A DNA stretch of 64,000 bases, from NCBI RefSeq assembly GCF_017068455.1, contig NZ_CP070608.1, forward strand, positions 3,577,488 to 3,641,487, in the 5' to 3' direction. Shown here piece after piece: positions 1 through 9,086 of the stretch; the stretch's first letter is position 1, and every line of letters begins with the position of its first letter. This DNA comes from Fulvivirga lutea. GTDB lineage: Bacteria > Bacteroidota > Bacteroidia > Cytophagales > Cyclobacteriaceae. The notes under the pieces are model-generated. The model searched no databases. It saw only the letters and a program-made list of their open reading frames with translations, and was not told where the DNA came from. Both the position numbers and the translations under genes were made by a program.

Positions 1-720
1 AACCAGTTATATTTATGGATTGGAGTTATCCTAGTAATTATTCTCGCAGGTGCGCTCTTCTTTTATTTTAAACTAAGAAATGCTAAAATAAGCATCGAAC
101 AAAAGAACAAAGAACGAGAGGTTCTTTTAAAAGAAATTCATCATCGCGTAAAGAATAACCTACAAATCATTTCTAGTTTACTCAATATTCAGTCAAGAAA
201 ATTGCAAGAAGGATCGGCCAAGAAAGCTGTAGATGAGGGCAGAAGTAGAATAAAATCCATGTCTCTCATTCATGAAAAACTGTATGGAAATGATGAGCTC
301 TCCACCATTAACATGAGAGAGTATATTGATGAGTTGAGCTCATTCTTAAAAAATACATATAAACCCAAAAGTAATATTCAATCTCACATATCAGTAAATA
401 ATATGGCTTTGGATATAGACACCGCCATACCGCTGGGATTAATTTTAAATGAACTTATTTCTAATTCTTTTAAGTATGCATTTTCTGATAATGATGAAGG
501 CGCTATAGATATAAGTTTAAGCCAATTAGAAGACGAGTACATTTTAAAAGTGAAAGACACTGGCCCCGGGTTTCCTGAAGATTTTGAGCGTACCAGAAGT
601 ATGGGTATGCGATTAATTCATTCACTTTCTGAACAACTTAATGGTGTGAAGCATTTTGAAAATATTGATGGTGCATTATTTACCTTAAAATTCAAAATGC
701 GGCCAATTACTGCCCAATAA
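1..720 (+). CDS. sensor histidine kinase, HisKA_2 type (3' part)
   Basis: The reading frame is open from base 1, so the 5' end lies outside the window and 239 residues are visible. A membrane segment (about residues 4-23) is followed by a short linker and an HHRVKNN phosphoacceptor box (His 47/48) typical of HisKA_2 kinases. A HATPase domain follows, with an N-box (LNELISNS), a DTGPGF G1 box and an SMGMRLI G2 box. It ends with TAA. In this family the kinase phosphorylates a response regulator, and the REC-LytTR gene 45 bases downstream on the same strand is the obvious partner. Many Bacteroidota relatives carry TPRs before the membrane segment, but that part is not visible here. An internal TTG at 202 is not the start, because the H-box lies upstream of it. 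Confidence 0.9.
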   Translation, partial: NQLYLWIGVILVIILAGALFFYFKLRNAKISIEQKNKEREVLLKEIHHRVKNNLQIISSLLNIQSRKLQEGSAKKAVDEGRSRIKSMSLIHEKLYGNDELSTINMREYIDELSSFLKNTYKPKSNIQSHISVNNMALDIDTAIPLGLILNELISNSFKYAFSDNDEGAIDISLSQLEDEYILKVKDTGPGFPEDFERTRSMGMRLIHSLSEQLNGVKHFENIDGALFTLKFKMRPITAQ

Positions 721-765
721 CTAAAAGGTGTAGTGCAGTAATGCAAATGCTAACAAGTAAAAAAG

Positions 766-1479
766 ATGAACAAAATAAGAGTTTTAATAGTTGAGGATGA
801 ATTTATTATAGCTGAAGATCTTAGGGATATTTTAGAGGAACAAGGGCATGAAGTTGTTGGCCTAGCAGGTAATTTTAATAACGGCATTCAATTGATTGAA
901 GCTGAACTGCCCGACATCGTTTTACTTGATATCCGTATAAAAGGTGAAAAAGACGGAATAGACTTGGCCAAAGAAATTCGTCTAAAGTATAAAGTGCCAT
1001 TTATATTTATTTCATCCTACTCAGATTCTGTGACAGTAAAAAGGGCGTCAGAAGTTAACCCTTATGGTTATTTAGTAAAACCATTTGAACCCGAAGATGT
1101 AAAAGTAGCTATTGAAATAGCCTTGAGCAATTTTGCTAATGAGGGTCCAAGAAATGAGTTTGTACTTAATGATTCTCTATTTGTGAAGTACAATAACCTT
1201 TCAGTAAAGGTGCCAATACAAGATATTTACTATGTGAAAGCTGAAGGAAATTATTCCATAATTCAACTACAAGAAAAAAATTATACCTTAAGATCTACCC
1301 TTAAAGATATTGGAGAGAAGCTTCCAGCAAAAGATTTTTTCAGATCGCATAAGTCATTTATCATTAACTTGAAAAAAGTGACTGCCATTAACTCTATTTA
1401 TGTATATCTAGATAATTGGAAGCTGCCAATTGGAAGGCAGCAACTTCAAGATTTAATGTCTAGTATCAATAAGGTTTGA
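766..1479 (+). CDS. LytTR response regulator
   Basis: 237 aa. Residues 1-120 form a receiver domain with an acidic pocket (Glu10, Asp11), a phosphoacceptor Asp55 in LLDIRI and the conserved Lys of the LVKPF motif near residue 104. Residues about 135-235 form a LytTR DNA-binding domain (YYVKAEGNYS, RSHKSFIINL). LytTR regulators bind direct repeats at promoters. The gene follows the HisKA_2 kinase on the same strand with a 45-base gap, so the two form a likely two-component pair. The target genes are not evident; the TonB receptor block downstream is on the opposite strand and converges with it. Confidence 0.92.
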   Translation: MNKIRVLIVEDEFIIAEDLRDILEEQGHEVVGLAGNFNNGIQLIEAELPDIVLLDIRIKGEKDGIDLAKEIRLKYKVPFIFISSYSDSVTVKRASEVNPYGYLVKPFEPEDVKVAIEIALSNFANEGPRNEFVLNDSLFVKYNNLSVKVPIQDIYYVKAEGNYSIIQLQEKNYTLRSTLKDIGEKLPAKDFFRSHKSFIINLKKVTAINSIYVYLDNWKLPIGRQQLQDLMSSINKV

Positions 1480-1481
1480 AA

Positions 1482-2381
1482 TCATTCCACCAATTTCCTA
1501 CCTCGACCAGAAACAGCGCTGACATTGAAAAACCCAATTACTTGAACGTTAGAGGTAGTGTTTTGCTTGATGATATTTGAGGAGACATTTTCCAATGGCT
1601 CAGCAAAGATTTCATCAAAGCCTCCATCTCGCTGAGTTTGAATTTGAACCTGCTGAAGAAATGCAAAAGCCTCATGCGTAACGGAATGTATTTCTACATG
1701 CAGTGAATCACCCGGTACATAGGGAACAATTTCATCCAAGTCTTCATTTAAAGGTGTAACTGCATCCTGTATAGGTTGAATAAAAACAACACCATCTATA
1801 TTGCCACCTTCATTGAAGCCTGCATCATAGGCGATATTTAAATCAAAAGGATTATTCAATAACTCACCGTTTTTGTAAGCTTTAATCCAGTAGGTATCTC
1901 CCGAACCAACAGGATCGGTAGCTAAAAATTCACCATAATAACCTTCTGGTTGAAATTGATTTCGTTCCTCTTTGTAGGTATATTTAATGGAGTCTACAGG
2001 TGGCACTCTTCTTAATTCTGATTCAGCAAAAAACTGCTCACCATCAACATTTACATTAAGCTGATATCTGGAACCTATTGTTTCTATTCTGTCAGCGCTG
2101 GTGACTGGGTTCCATTCATAATATCCTGGATCAGTTTCAATAAATTCAAATGTTTTGTTTTCTGATGTAACTGTAATATTGGCTCCGGTCACAGATTCGT
2201 ACTCGCCAGCATCAAAATATGGCTGTGTTAATGTTAGTCTAATAACCTGGGTTTCCATTTTGTCATTAATCCACGCATCGACCACATAAGCTGGTGGAGC
2301 ATCTTTCAAGTCCACATCAATTGTTTCCTCACAAGCAAACAAGAATGAAATAAAGACGATATATAAACTAAACTTCTTCAT
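1482..2381 (-). CDS. DUF4249 lipoprotein
   Basis: 299 aa from the chosen ATG at 2381. That start gives a clean lipoprotein signal peptide ending in FLFAC with the lipidated Cys, whereas a longer frame (to 2426) would put 15 non-signal residues in front and run into the receptor gene. The rest is beta-rich with the EETIDVDL start typical of DUF4249 proteins, a Bacteroidota family of surface or periplasmic lipoproteins found next to TonB-dependent receptors. The start lies one base after the receptor stop codon, so the two genes are translationally linked. Its role is probably an accessory or ligand-binding lipoprotein of the receptor, analogous in position to SusD; the ligand is unknown. Confidence 0.88.
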   Translation of the reverse strand: MKKFSLYIVFISFLFACEETIDVDLKDAPPAYVVDAWINDKMETQVIRLTLTQPYFDAGEYESVTGANITVTSENKTFEFIETDPGYYEWNPVTSADRIETIGSRYQLNVNVDGEQFFAESELRRVPPVDSIKYTYKEERNQFQPEGYYGEFLATDPVGSGDTYWIKAYKNGELLNNPFDLNIAYDAGFNEGGNIDGVVFIQPIQDAVTPLNEDLDEIVPYVPGDSLHVEIHSVTHEAFAFLQQVQIQTQRDGGFDEIFAEPLENVSSNIIKQNTTSNVQVIGFFNVSAVSGRGRKLVE

Positions 2382-2382
2382 A

Positions 2383-4740
2383 TTAGAATGTGAAATTGTA
2401 TGATATAGCCGGTACCGGTGCACCAATTATCGAAAATTGATTTGCTGCTGTTTCGGTAGGATCACCGGGAACTACCCTACCTTCTTTCTGTGAAAAGAAA
2501 ATCGAAAATGGGTTTTTATTACCGTAGACATTATAAATAGAGAAAACGAAGTAGTCATCCACTTTTCTCTCACTTCTGTTTTTGCCTGGTAGCCACTTCA
2601 CACCAATATCTAATCTATGTGTTGCGGGTATTCTCAAATTATTTCTTTCATCGTAATAATCATAAGGAATGGTAATGCCTTGTATTTCAAACCTTGATGT
2701 TGGTGCCGTTACTGGCGAACCAGACACGTATGTAAAATTGGCCGATAAAGAAGTTCTCTCAGATAGTTTATACTCACCAAAGAGCTTCAAATTATGAGTT
2801 TGATCAAATCTGGTTGGATACCATTCATTATTATTTATTCCTTCAGTTTTTAATTCCGATCTGCCCAGCGTGTAGCTCAACCAACCATTTATTTTACCCG
2901 CATTCTTCTTGATACTTAGTTCAAGACCATACGCTCTACCTTCGCCACTTATCAAGTCTCCTTCCAGAAATTCATTGATAAAAATATCCGCACCTCGAAC
3001 ATACTCAACCTGATTATCTGTTTCTCTGTAATACCCCTCAATAGAAGTTTCAAAGGCATTGCCTCCACCAAAATTTCTAAAATATCCTAGCGCATACTGA
3101 TCTCCCACCTGTGGTTTAATATTATTGGTACTGGGTGTCCATAAATCGATGGGTGTTGGTGCAGCGGTATTTGAAACCAGATGAATATACTGGGCAGTTC
3201 GAGTATAACTTGCCTTTATAGAGCTTAAACCCAATGAATACCGGATGGAAGCTCTTGGTTCCAAGTATCCATAATCTGCAATTACATCATTAGAACCAAC
3301 ATCCTCTGAACCAATCAACTCCTTTCTTTCACCTGCGTTAGGATAAGAGTATTCATACTTGGTGCCTTCGCCTAAATAAAGAAATGAAGAATACCTTAGT
3401 CCATACCTTAAAGTAATTCGGTCATTCACTTTCTGTGTATTATCTATATAAACAGCACTTTCCAAAGCGAATTTCTTGTCTAAGCTAATATCCTGAGTAA
3501 CGCCATCAGATACACCCACTGCTTCGGCAGGATTAAATTTATAGTAGGTAGATTCACCACCTATTGTCAACTCATTATTCGTATTAAGAAAGTAATTGAA
3601 GTATGGCTTAAATGTGTAGGTAACAATGCGTGAATCCCAGTCAAATTTGTCCAGATCATTTTCGCCAAAGCTAAAGCCATAATCAAAAGTACTTACGATA
3701 AAAGCAAAGTTTGAAAACAGGCGATCGTTAAATAGATGATTCCATCGTAATGTCCCTGTGGTATTCCCCCAACTAAAGCCTTGTCGTTCATCAAAACGAA
3801 AAACGTCTCTTCCAAAATATCCGGAAAGATAAAGTCTGTTCTTCTCATTAATGTTGTAATTTACTTTCGTAGTTAAATCGTAGAAAAACAACGTTGCTCC
3901 ATCCGTAAATGGTTTTGCCAGAATGTCGATATAAGATCTCCTGCCTGCCACAAAATATGATGCCTTATCTTTTTTAATCGGGCCCTGAACAGCCAGCCTG
4001 CTAAAAACTGTACCGACTCCCCCTGATATAGTTCGTTTCTTCGAGTTACCTTCTTTCATTCTTACATCCAGTATTGAGGCTAGTCGTCCACCATAATTGG
4101 CAGGTATAGCTCCTTTAATGAGTTTAACATCTTTAACTGCATCTGGATTGAACACTGAGAAGAAGCCAAATAAATGGGATGAGTTGTAAACTGGTGCATC
4201 ATCCAGCAATACAAGGTTTTGACCAACGCCCCCACCTCTTACATTAAATCCTGAAGAACCCTCACCAACAGAACTGACGCCCGGCAGCAATTGAATACTC
4301 TTTAACACATCTACTTCACCAAGAAATGCCGGAATTTTTTCGATGGTTTTAATGTCCAACTTTTCCGCACTCATTTCAATATCTTGGACATTGGCATCTA
4401 GTGCCTCGTCAGTTATAACAATTTCCTCGAGTTCTTTACTTTCAGGTTCCAGCTCAACATCCTTACGTGTGCTGGAAGTGAGATTAACTTTCTCGGTGAG
4501 GTTATTAAATGAAATATAGCTGTATTGAATGGTGTACTCACCTTTTGGTAGCGTGATGGAATAAAAACCATACACATTAGTTGATGTACCGGTTTTAAGT
4601 TCTTCAATGTAAACCGTTGCACCTATCAGTGCTTCGCCATCATCTACATTTTTGACATACCCGTTAAGAGTTACTTTGTCCTGACCTTTACTTGTTATTG
4701 CCGATAGAATTAATATCGACAGAAACATCCATTTCTGCAT
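2383..4740 (-). CDS. TonB-dependent receptor with carboxypeptidase-like N-domain
   Basis: 785 aa. A signal peptide (about 1-19, ending SKGQ) is followed by a CarboxypepD_reg-like domain (about 23-100; LNGYVKNVDDGEALIGATV). A plug domain follows (about 125-225; GFNVRGGGVGQNLVLLDDAPVY), then a large C-terminal beta-barrel ending in an aromatic residue (YNFTF), as expected for Bam-inserted barrels. Such receptors import ligands across the outer membrane using TonB energy. It is followed directly by a DUF4249 lipoprotein. It resembles the receptor at 5642-7993 along its whole length (shared DALDANV, HLFGFFSVFN and YGGRLASIL motifs), so the block is a tandem duplication of a two-gene unit. The substrate cannot be read from the sequence. 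Confidence 0.93.
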   Translation of the reverse strand: MQKWMFLSILILSAITSKGQDKVTLNGYVKNVDDGEALIGATVYIEELKTGTSTNVYGFYSITLPKGEYTIQYSYISFNNLTEKVNLTSSTRKDVELEPESKELEEIVITDEALDANVQDIEMSAEKLDIKTIEKIPAFLGEVDVLKSIQLLPGVSSVGEGSSGFNVRGGGVGQNLVLLDDAPVYNSSHLFGFFSVFNPDAVKDVKLIKGAIPANYGGRLASILDVRMKEGNSKKRTISGGVGTVFSRLAVQGPIKKDKASYFVAGRRSYIDILAKPFTDGATLFFYDLTTKVNYNINEKNRLYLSGYFGRDVFRFDERQGFSWGNTTGTLRWNHLFNDRLFSNFAFIVSTFDYGFSFGENDLDKFDWDSRIVTYTFKPYFNYFLNTNNELTIGGESTYYKFNPAEAVGVSDGVTQDISLDKKFALESAVYIDNTQKVNDRITLRYGLRYSSFLYLGEGTKYEYSYPNAGERKELIGSEDVGSNDVIADYGYLEPRASIRYSLGLSSIKASYTRTAQYIHLVSNTAAPTPIDLWTPSTNNIKPQVGDQYALGYFRNFGGGNAFETSIEGYYRETDNQVEYVRGADIFINEFLEGDLISGEGRAYGLELSIKKNAGKINGWLSYTLGRSELKTEGINNNEWYPTRFDQTHNLKLFGEYKLSERTSLSANFTYVSGSPVTAPTSRFEIQGITIPYDYYDERNNLRIPATHRLDIGVKWLPGKNRSERKVDDYFVFSIYNVYGNKNPFSIFFSQKEGRVVPGDPTETAANQFSIIGAPVPAISYNFTF

Positions 4741-4809
4741 GCCGCTAAGTTATTCCTATAAATATTTCTAAGACAGCTGAATCGGGTTAATTGTTCATTA
4801 AATAATCAA

Positions 4810-5640
4810 TTAATCTGTAACTTCTATTGTTTCGAATACCATAGAGCTACATTGGAAGAATCCTAATGCCCCGCCCGAGATATTATTTCGCGGGTTTACA
4901 GGTGGTGAACCAAACATACCACCATCACTTTGAAGAAGATTGATCAAATCATTATAATAAATGAAACCGGCATTAGATATGCTATACATTTCAACCCTAC
5001 CAATATCTCCTGGTTTGTAGAAACCCGAAGTCGGAACTCCATTAATTTCTTCAGCAATGAGTTTGTCATCTGAAAAATAGATGTCATTAGGGCTATCTAA
5101 TAGCAAAGTATCATTTCTGTAAAATTTGAATAGATAAAAATCTTCAGTTTGCTGAGGTTCCTTTGCATAGAACAATACTTCATAAAAGTATCCCTCATCT
5201 TCAGGGTCCTCAAATTCATCTTCATTAATTCTAACCGATAAAGAATCAATTGCAGTTACGGGAAAGAGTTGATCCTGAGCAGTATATCTGGTGCCGTCTA
5301 CATCCACTACAAGAGTGTAGGTTCTACCTGGTATTCCTCGAAATGAAAGAGTTGAAAAATAATATCCTTCATAAGCTGACTGATCATTTGGATTATGTTC
5401 GTAGGTATAGGTAACTGAACCGTCAGTCACATAAACATTCGCATCACGAATTGGCTCAGAAGATTCATCGGAATAAAAATTTACTGAGCGACTAATTTTC
5501 ACGTATTGTGTTGTTTGACGATCAAGAACCAATCCTTCAATTACAACTATCGGTTCAGCGGAATCCAAATCTAATTGTACTACCTCTTCACAGGAGAATA
5601 GAACAACTAAGCCGAATAATAAAATTGCAAAATTCTTCAT
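4810..5640 (-). CDS. DUF4249 lipoprotein (second copy)
   Basis: 276 aa. An N-terminal lipoprotein signal peptide ends in VLFSC, followed by EEVVQLDLDSAEP, the DUF4249 opening motif. It is similar in layout to the lipoprotein at 1482-2381 but clearly diverged. Its ATG lies one base after the TAA of the TonB receptor upstream (5642-7993), the same spacing as in the other pair. It probably forms a surface complex with that receptor. The end shows NISGGALGFFQCSS, similar to the region near the end of the other copy that contains IGFFNVSA. The ligand is unknown. Confidence 0.88.
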   Translation of the reverse strand: MKNFAILLFGLVVLFSCEEVVQLDLDSAEPIVVIEGLVLDRQTTQYVKISRSVNFYSDESSEPIRDANVYVTDGSVTYTYEHNPNDQSAYEGYYFSTLSFRGIPGRTYTLVVDVDGTRYTAQDQLFPVTAIDSLSVRINEDEFEDPEDEGYFYEVLFYAKEPQQTEDFYLFKFYRNDTLLLDSPNDIYFSDDKLIAEEINGVPTSGFYKPGDIGRVEMYSISNAGFIYYNDLINLLQSDGGMFGSPPVNPRNNISGGALGFFQCSSMVFETIEVTD

Positions 5641-5641
5641 C

Positions 5642-7993
5642 TTAAAATCTAATATTATATGTTACTGATGGTAAAATTGGAAATAAGGAAAGCTGCACCG
5701 CTTCTTTCTCATTGCTATAATCACCATTATCTAATTCTTTTAAACGTGTGTAGATTGTGAATGTATTTTGTCTGCTGTAGACATTATAAATGGAGAACAC
5801 CCAACTGCTTTGCCATTTTCTCCCTCTATTCTTCTTTGGAACGTATGTCGCTGAAAAATCAAGCCGATGAAAATCAGGTAACTGATACCCATTTCTTTCA
5901 GTGATATAATCCACCTGATAGCCATCGTATTCATATCTGCCTGCAGGAACAGTAATAGGCCTACCTGAAGAATAAGTGAAATTACTACCAAATTGCCACT
6001 GCTCATTTAAATCATAGGTAGCCACTAAGTTTAGCGCATGTCTTCTATCGTAATTGGCAAGAAAGGTAGTGTTGTTGTTTACCCCTGGCACATCTCTTTC
6101 AGCTTTGGATAGTGTATAACTAGCAAAGCCCGTTAAATCGCCTTTTTTCTTTTGTAACATCAATTCCAATCCATAAGCCTGAGAAGTTCCTTGTCTATAT
6201 TCAGTAACTAAATCCCTATTAAAAAATAGCTGTGCGTTATCTGCAAAGTCCGTCACATTCTGAATGTCTTTATAATACACTTCAGCTGAAAGTTCATAGG
6301 CGTTGTCCTTCAAGTTTCTGAAATATCCCAGTGCCACCTGATCTGCCAATTGAGGCTCTAAATATGGGCTACTTGGGCTCCAAGTATTAAAAGGTATAGG
6401 TACAGTTCCGCTGGAAATTAGGTGTGTGTTTTGAACCATCCTATTATAGGAAGCCTTAATAGAACTGTATGCATTCAACATATATCTTGCTGAAAAGCGA
6501 GGCTCCAGATTTACGTAGGTTTTAATATTCTCAAACGAGCCATAAGAGACACTATCTATTCTATTAGGATCAATATTGTCTTTAGGATCTTCATAGATAT
6601 AAACCGTCTGATCACCTATATTTTGGAAAATAGATAAGCGAAGACCGTATCTCAGCGTTAGTCGGTCACTAACTTTTTGTTGATTGCCCAGATAAAATGC
6701 ATGGTCTAACGCAAACATTTCATCTAACTGCTGTCTTGAAAATAGAGAGGTTTCTGATGTTGGTTTTAGGTCGCCTGGTTCAAACCTGCGGTAAGTAACA
6801 TGGTAGCCAAATTCCAACTCATTAGAAGTACTTAAAAAGTAGTTAAGATCTTCTTTAAAAGTAAATTCTTGAAGGTTCGATCTCCAGTCAAATCCCTGGG
6901 CAGGATCATCAAATTTCAGTTGATAGTCGAAGTTGCTGGCTATGAGTGAAGTGTTGGAAAACAAGCGCTCGTTAAAGAGGTGATTCCATCTGAAAGTGCT
7001 GGTAGCATTGCCCCAATTGAAACCAAATGTATCTCCAAAATCAAATACATCTCTACCTAAATATAAGGCAAAGAAAAACCGGTTGTTGTTATTGTGCTTC
7101 CAGTTTACTTTGGCGTTTACATCGTAAAAAAACACCGTATTTTCTTCATCAGCGGCTTTCAGGAAAAGGTCAACATAAGATCTTCTGCCGGATAGAATAA
7201 ATGAGCTTTTGTCTTTCTTAATTGGGCCCTCCAACATAAACCTGCTGGCCAAAAGACCCAAGCCTGCTGCTCCGCCTAACTTTTTATTATTACCATCTTT
7301 GGTTCTCACTTCTAAAATGGATGAAAGCCTGCCGCCATATTTTGATGGTATTCCACCTTTATATAATTCAGAGTCTTTAATCACATCAGCATTAAATACT
7401 GAAAACAAACCGAATAAATGGGAGGGGTCGTAGATAGGAGCTTCGTCTATGAGTATTAAGTTTTGATCTGCCGAACCTCCACGAACGAAAAAGCTCGAAG
7501 TACCTTCACCTGCACTAATTACTCCTGGCAGTAATTGAATGGTTTTAATTATATCCGGCTCACCAAAAAGCGCAGGTAGTTTCTTTACTTGCTTGATATC
7601 AAGGTCATTCTTACTCATTTTAATATCAGAAACATTCGCATCCAGCGCCTCATCAGTAATCACTATTTCTTCCATTTCTGTGGCCAGAACTGGTAGTTCC
7701 ACATTCAATTCAACATCCGATGTTAGTGAAACAGATTTTTCGATCGTCTGATAACCGATATAAGAATATTGGATAGAGTATTCTCCGGGCGTTAGACTAA
7801 GCGCATAGAAGCCGTAAACATTGGTGACCGTCCCAGATGATTTTTCTTTTATTACTACAGTAGCACCAATTAATTCTTCGCCATTTTCAGCGTCTTTTAC
7901 ATAGCCGTTTATTGTGTATTTTGTTTGAGCGTGTGCTGTATTAAGCGCAAAAAAAATCGTAGTAAGAAAAACTACGAAAAAAGTGTATTTCAT
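5642..7993 (-). CDS. TonB-dependent receptor with carboxypeptidase-like N-domain (second copy)
   Basis: 783 aa and first gene of the minus-strand four-gene block. A signal peptide (about 1-22, ending AHAQ) precedes a CarboxypepD_reg-like domain (INGYVKDAENGEELIGATV), a plug (FVRGGSADQNLILIDEAP) and a beta-barrel ending in YNIRF. The architecture and many motifs are shared with the receptor at 2383-4740. The pair with DUF4249 replaces the SusC/SusD arrangement of glycan systems; no glycoside hydrolase or sigma/anti-sigma pair flanks it, so a polysaccharide substrate is not supported. A promoter is expected between 7994 and 8111, but I saw no convincing consensus there. Confidence 0.93.
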   Translation of the reverse strand: MKYTFFVVFLTTIFFALNTAHAQTKYTINGYVKDAENGEELIGATVVIKEKSSGTVTNVYGFYALSLTPGEYSIQYSYIGYQTIEKSVSLTSDVELNVELPVLATEMEEIVITDEALDANVSDIKMSKNDLDIKQVKKLPALFGEPDIIKTIQLLPGVISAGEGTSSFFVRGGSADQNLILIDEAPIYDPSHLFGLFSVFNADVIKDSELYKGGIPSKYGGRLSSILEVRTKDGNNKKLGGAAGLGLLASRFMLEGPIKKDKSSFILSGRRSYVDLFLKAADEENTVFFYDVNAKVNWKHNNNNRFFFALYLGRDVFDFGDTFGFNWGNATSTFRWNHLFNERLFSNTSLIASNFDYQLKFDDPAQGFDWRSNLQEFTFKEDLNYFLSTSNELEFGYHVTYRRFEPGDLKPTSETSLFSRQQLDEMFALDHAFYLGNQQKVSDRLTLRYGLRLSIFQNIGDQTVYIYEDPKDNIDPNRIDSVSYGSFENIKTYVNLEPRFSARYMLNAYSSIKASYNRMVQNTHLISSGTVPIPFNTWSPSSPYLEPQLADQVALGYFRNLKDNAYELSAEVYYKDIQNVTDFADNAQLFFNRDLVTEYRQGTSQAYGLELMLQKKKGDLTGFASYTLSKAERDVPGVNNNTTFLANYDRRHALNLVATYDLNEQWQFGSNFTYSSGRPITVPAGRYEYDGYQVDYITERNGYQLPDFHRLDFSATYVPKKNRGRKWQSSWVFSIYNVYSRQNTFTIYTRLKELDNGDYSNEKEAVQLSLFPILPSVTYNIRF

Positions 7994-8111
7994 TTCAGTT
8001 GGTTTGAGTTTCAGATTTCTGTCACGAAAATGACATTAAAAGGTTCTGATTTATCCGAAAAATTATTGAAATGTTAATATTCAAAGCGAAGTTTAATATT
8101 ATTACCGAAGA

Positions 8112-9062
8112 ATGAAATACAAACCACCTAAAATTTATCTCAACTCTCACTTTGAGACCATTATTCCAGCTCTTTTTAGAAAAGTGAGCTTTGAACCTTA
8201 CTCAAGAGAACGAATTAAAACGCCAGATGATGATTTTCTTGATTTAGACTGGGTGACTCAAGACAGTAATAAATTGGTTATTATTTCTCATGGTCTTGAA
8301 GGCAACAGTGAAAAACCATACGTGCGTGGAATGGGCAAAGCTTTTTATTCGGAAGGATATGATGTGTGCGCCTGGAATTACAGAGGTTGTAGTGGTGAGG
8401 TAAACAAAAAACTACGGTTTTACCATAGTGGCGCGACTGACGATTTAGATACAGTTGTTAAACATTGCCTTAATAAAAATTATGATGAGTTGGTTCTTGT
8501 TGGATTTAGCCTTGGCGGAAATATTACGCTCAAATATTTAGGTGAACAAGGTCAAAATGTAACTAAGAAAATATCAAAGGCCGTTGCCATTTCAGTACCT
8601 GTAAATCTTCATACGAGTTGTATTAAAATATCTAAACCCGGCAACCTGGTTTATTCAAAGCGCTTTTTAAGAAATTTAAAGAAGAAGGTTCGTAATAAAG
8701 CCAGGATAATGCCTGATCAGCTAGATATTAAAGGTTTGGGGGCTATTTCTACTTTAATCGAATTTGACAATCGATACACAGCTCCAATTCATGGCTTCAA
8801 TGATGCGGTCGATTATTACACAAAATGTAGTTCATTGTATTTTTTAGATTCTATAGCTCGTCCAACATTAGTTATAAACGCCAAAAACGATCCATTTCTT
8901 TCTGAAGATTGCTACCCAACAAAACAGTTAGAAAACCATCCATTTGTTACTCTTGAAATTCCGGATTATGGAGGGCATGTTGGGTTTACAGAATTTAATG
9001 ATGAAAAAATGTATTGGTCTGAAAAAAGAGCAGTTGCATTTGCCAGTACCTCTGAAGGTTGA
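8112..9062 (+). CDS. alpha/beta hydrolase, YheT family
   Basis: 316 aa cytoplasmic hydrolase. The oxyanion region ISHGLEGNSEKPYVRGM is characteristic of the YheT/ABHD1-3 group. The nucleophile elbow GFSLGGN places the catalytic Ser at 133; the Asp is in NAKNDPFL and the His in GGHVGF near the C-terminus. Family members are esterases or phospholipases acting on acyl esters, but the substrate of YheT itself is not defined. The gene is divergent from the TonB receptor block and is followed 24 bases later by the SRAP gene on the same strand. Confidence 0.9.
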   Translation: MKYKPPKIYLNSHFETIIPALFRKVSFEPYSRERIKTPDDDFLDLDWVTQDSNKLVIISHGLEGNSEKPYVRGMGKAFYSEGYDVCAWNYRGCSGEVNKKLRFYHSGATDDLDTVVKHCLNKNYDELVLVGFSLGGNITLKYLGEQGQNVTKKISKAVAISVPVNLHTSCIKISKPGNLVYSKRFLRNLKKKVRNKARIMPDQLDIKGLGAISTLIEFDNRYTAPIHGFNDAVDYYTKCSSLYFLDSIARPTLVINAKNDPFLSEDCYPTKQLENHPFVTLEIPDYGGHVGFTEFNDEKMYWSEKRAVAFASTSEG

Positions 9063-9086
9063 CCTTAAAATTATTAATTTAGTAGC

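Noticed and set aside
202-720. Short kinase gene starting at the TTG at 202
   Set aside because: The H-box and membrane segment lie upstream in the same open frame, so the gene extends past the window start.
2382-2426. N-terminal extension of the DUF4249 protein
   Set aside because: The extra 15 residues precede a perfect lipoprotein signal and overlap the receptor gene; the ATG at 2381 mirrors the 1-base junction of the other pair.
7209-7751. Plus-strand open frames opposite the TonB receptor
   Set aside because: They are antisense shadows of a well-supported receptor gene, with no signal or domain of their own. The same holds for the other frames opposite large genes.
8021-8034. Inverted repeat GTCACGAAAATGAC upstream of the TonB block
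   Set aside because: The arms are only four bases, expected by chance, and no second copy was seen nearby.
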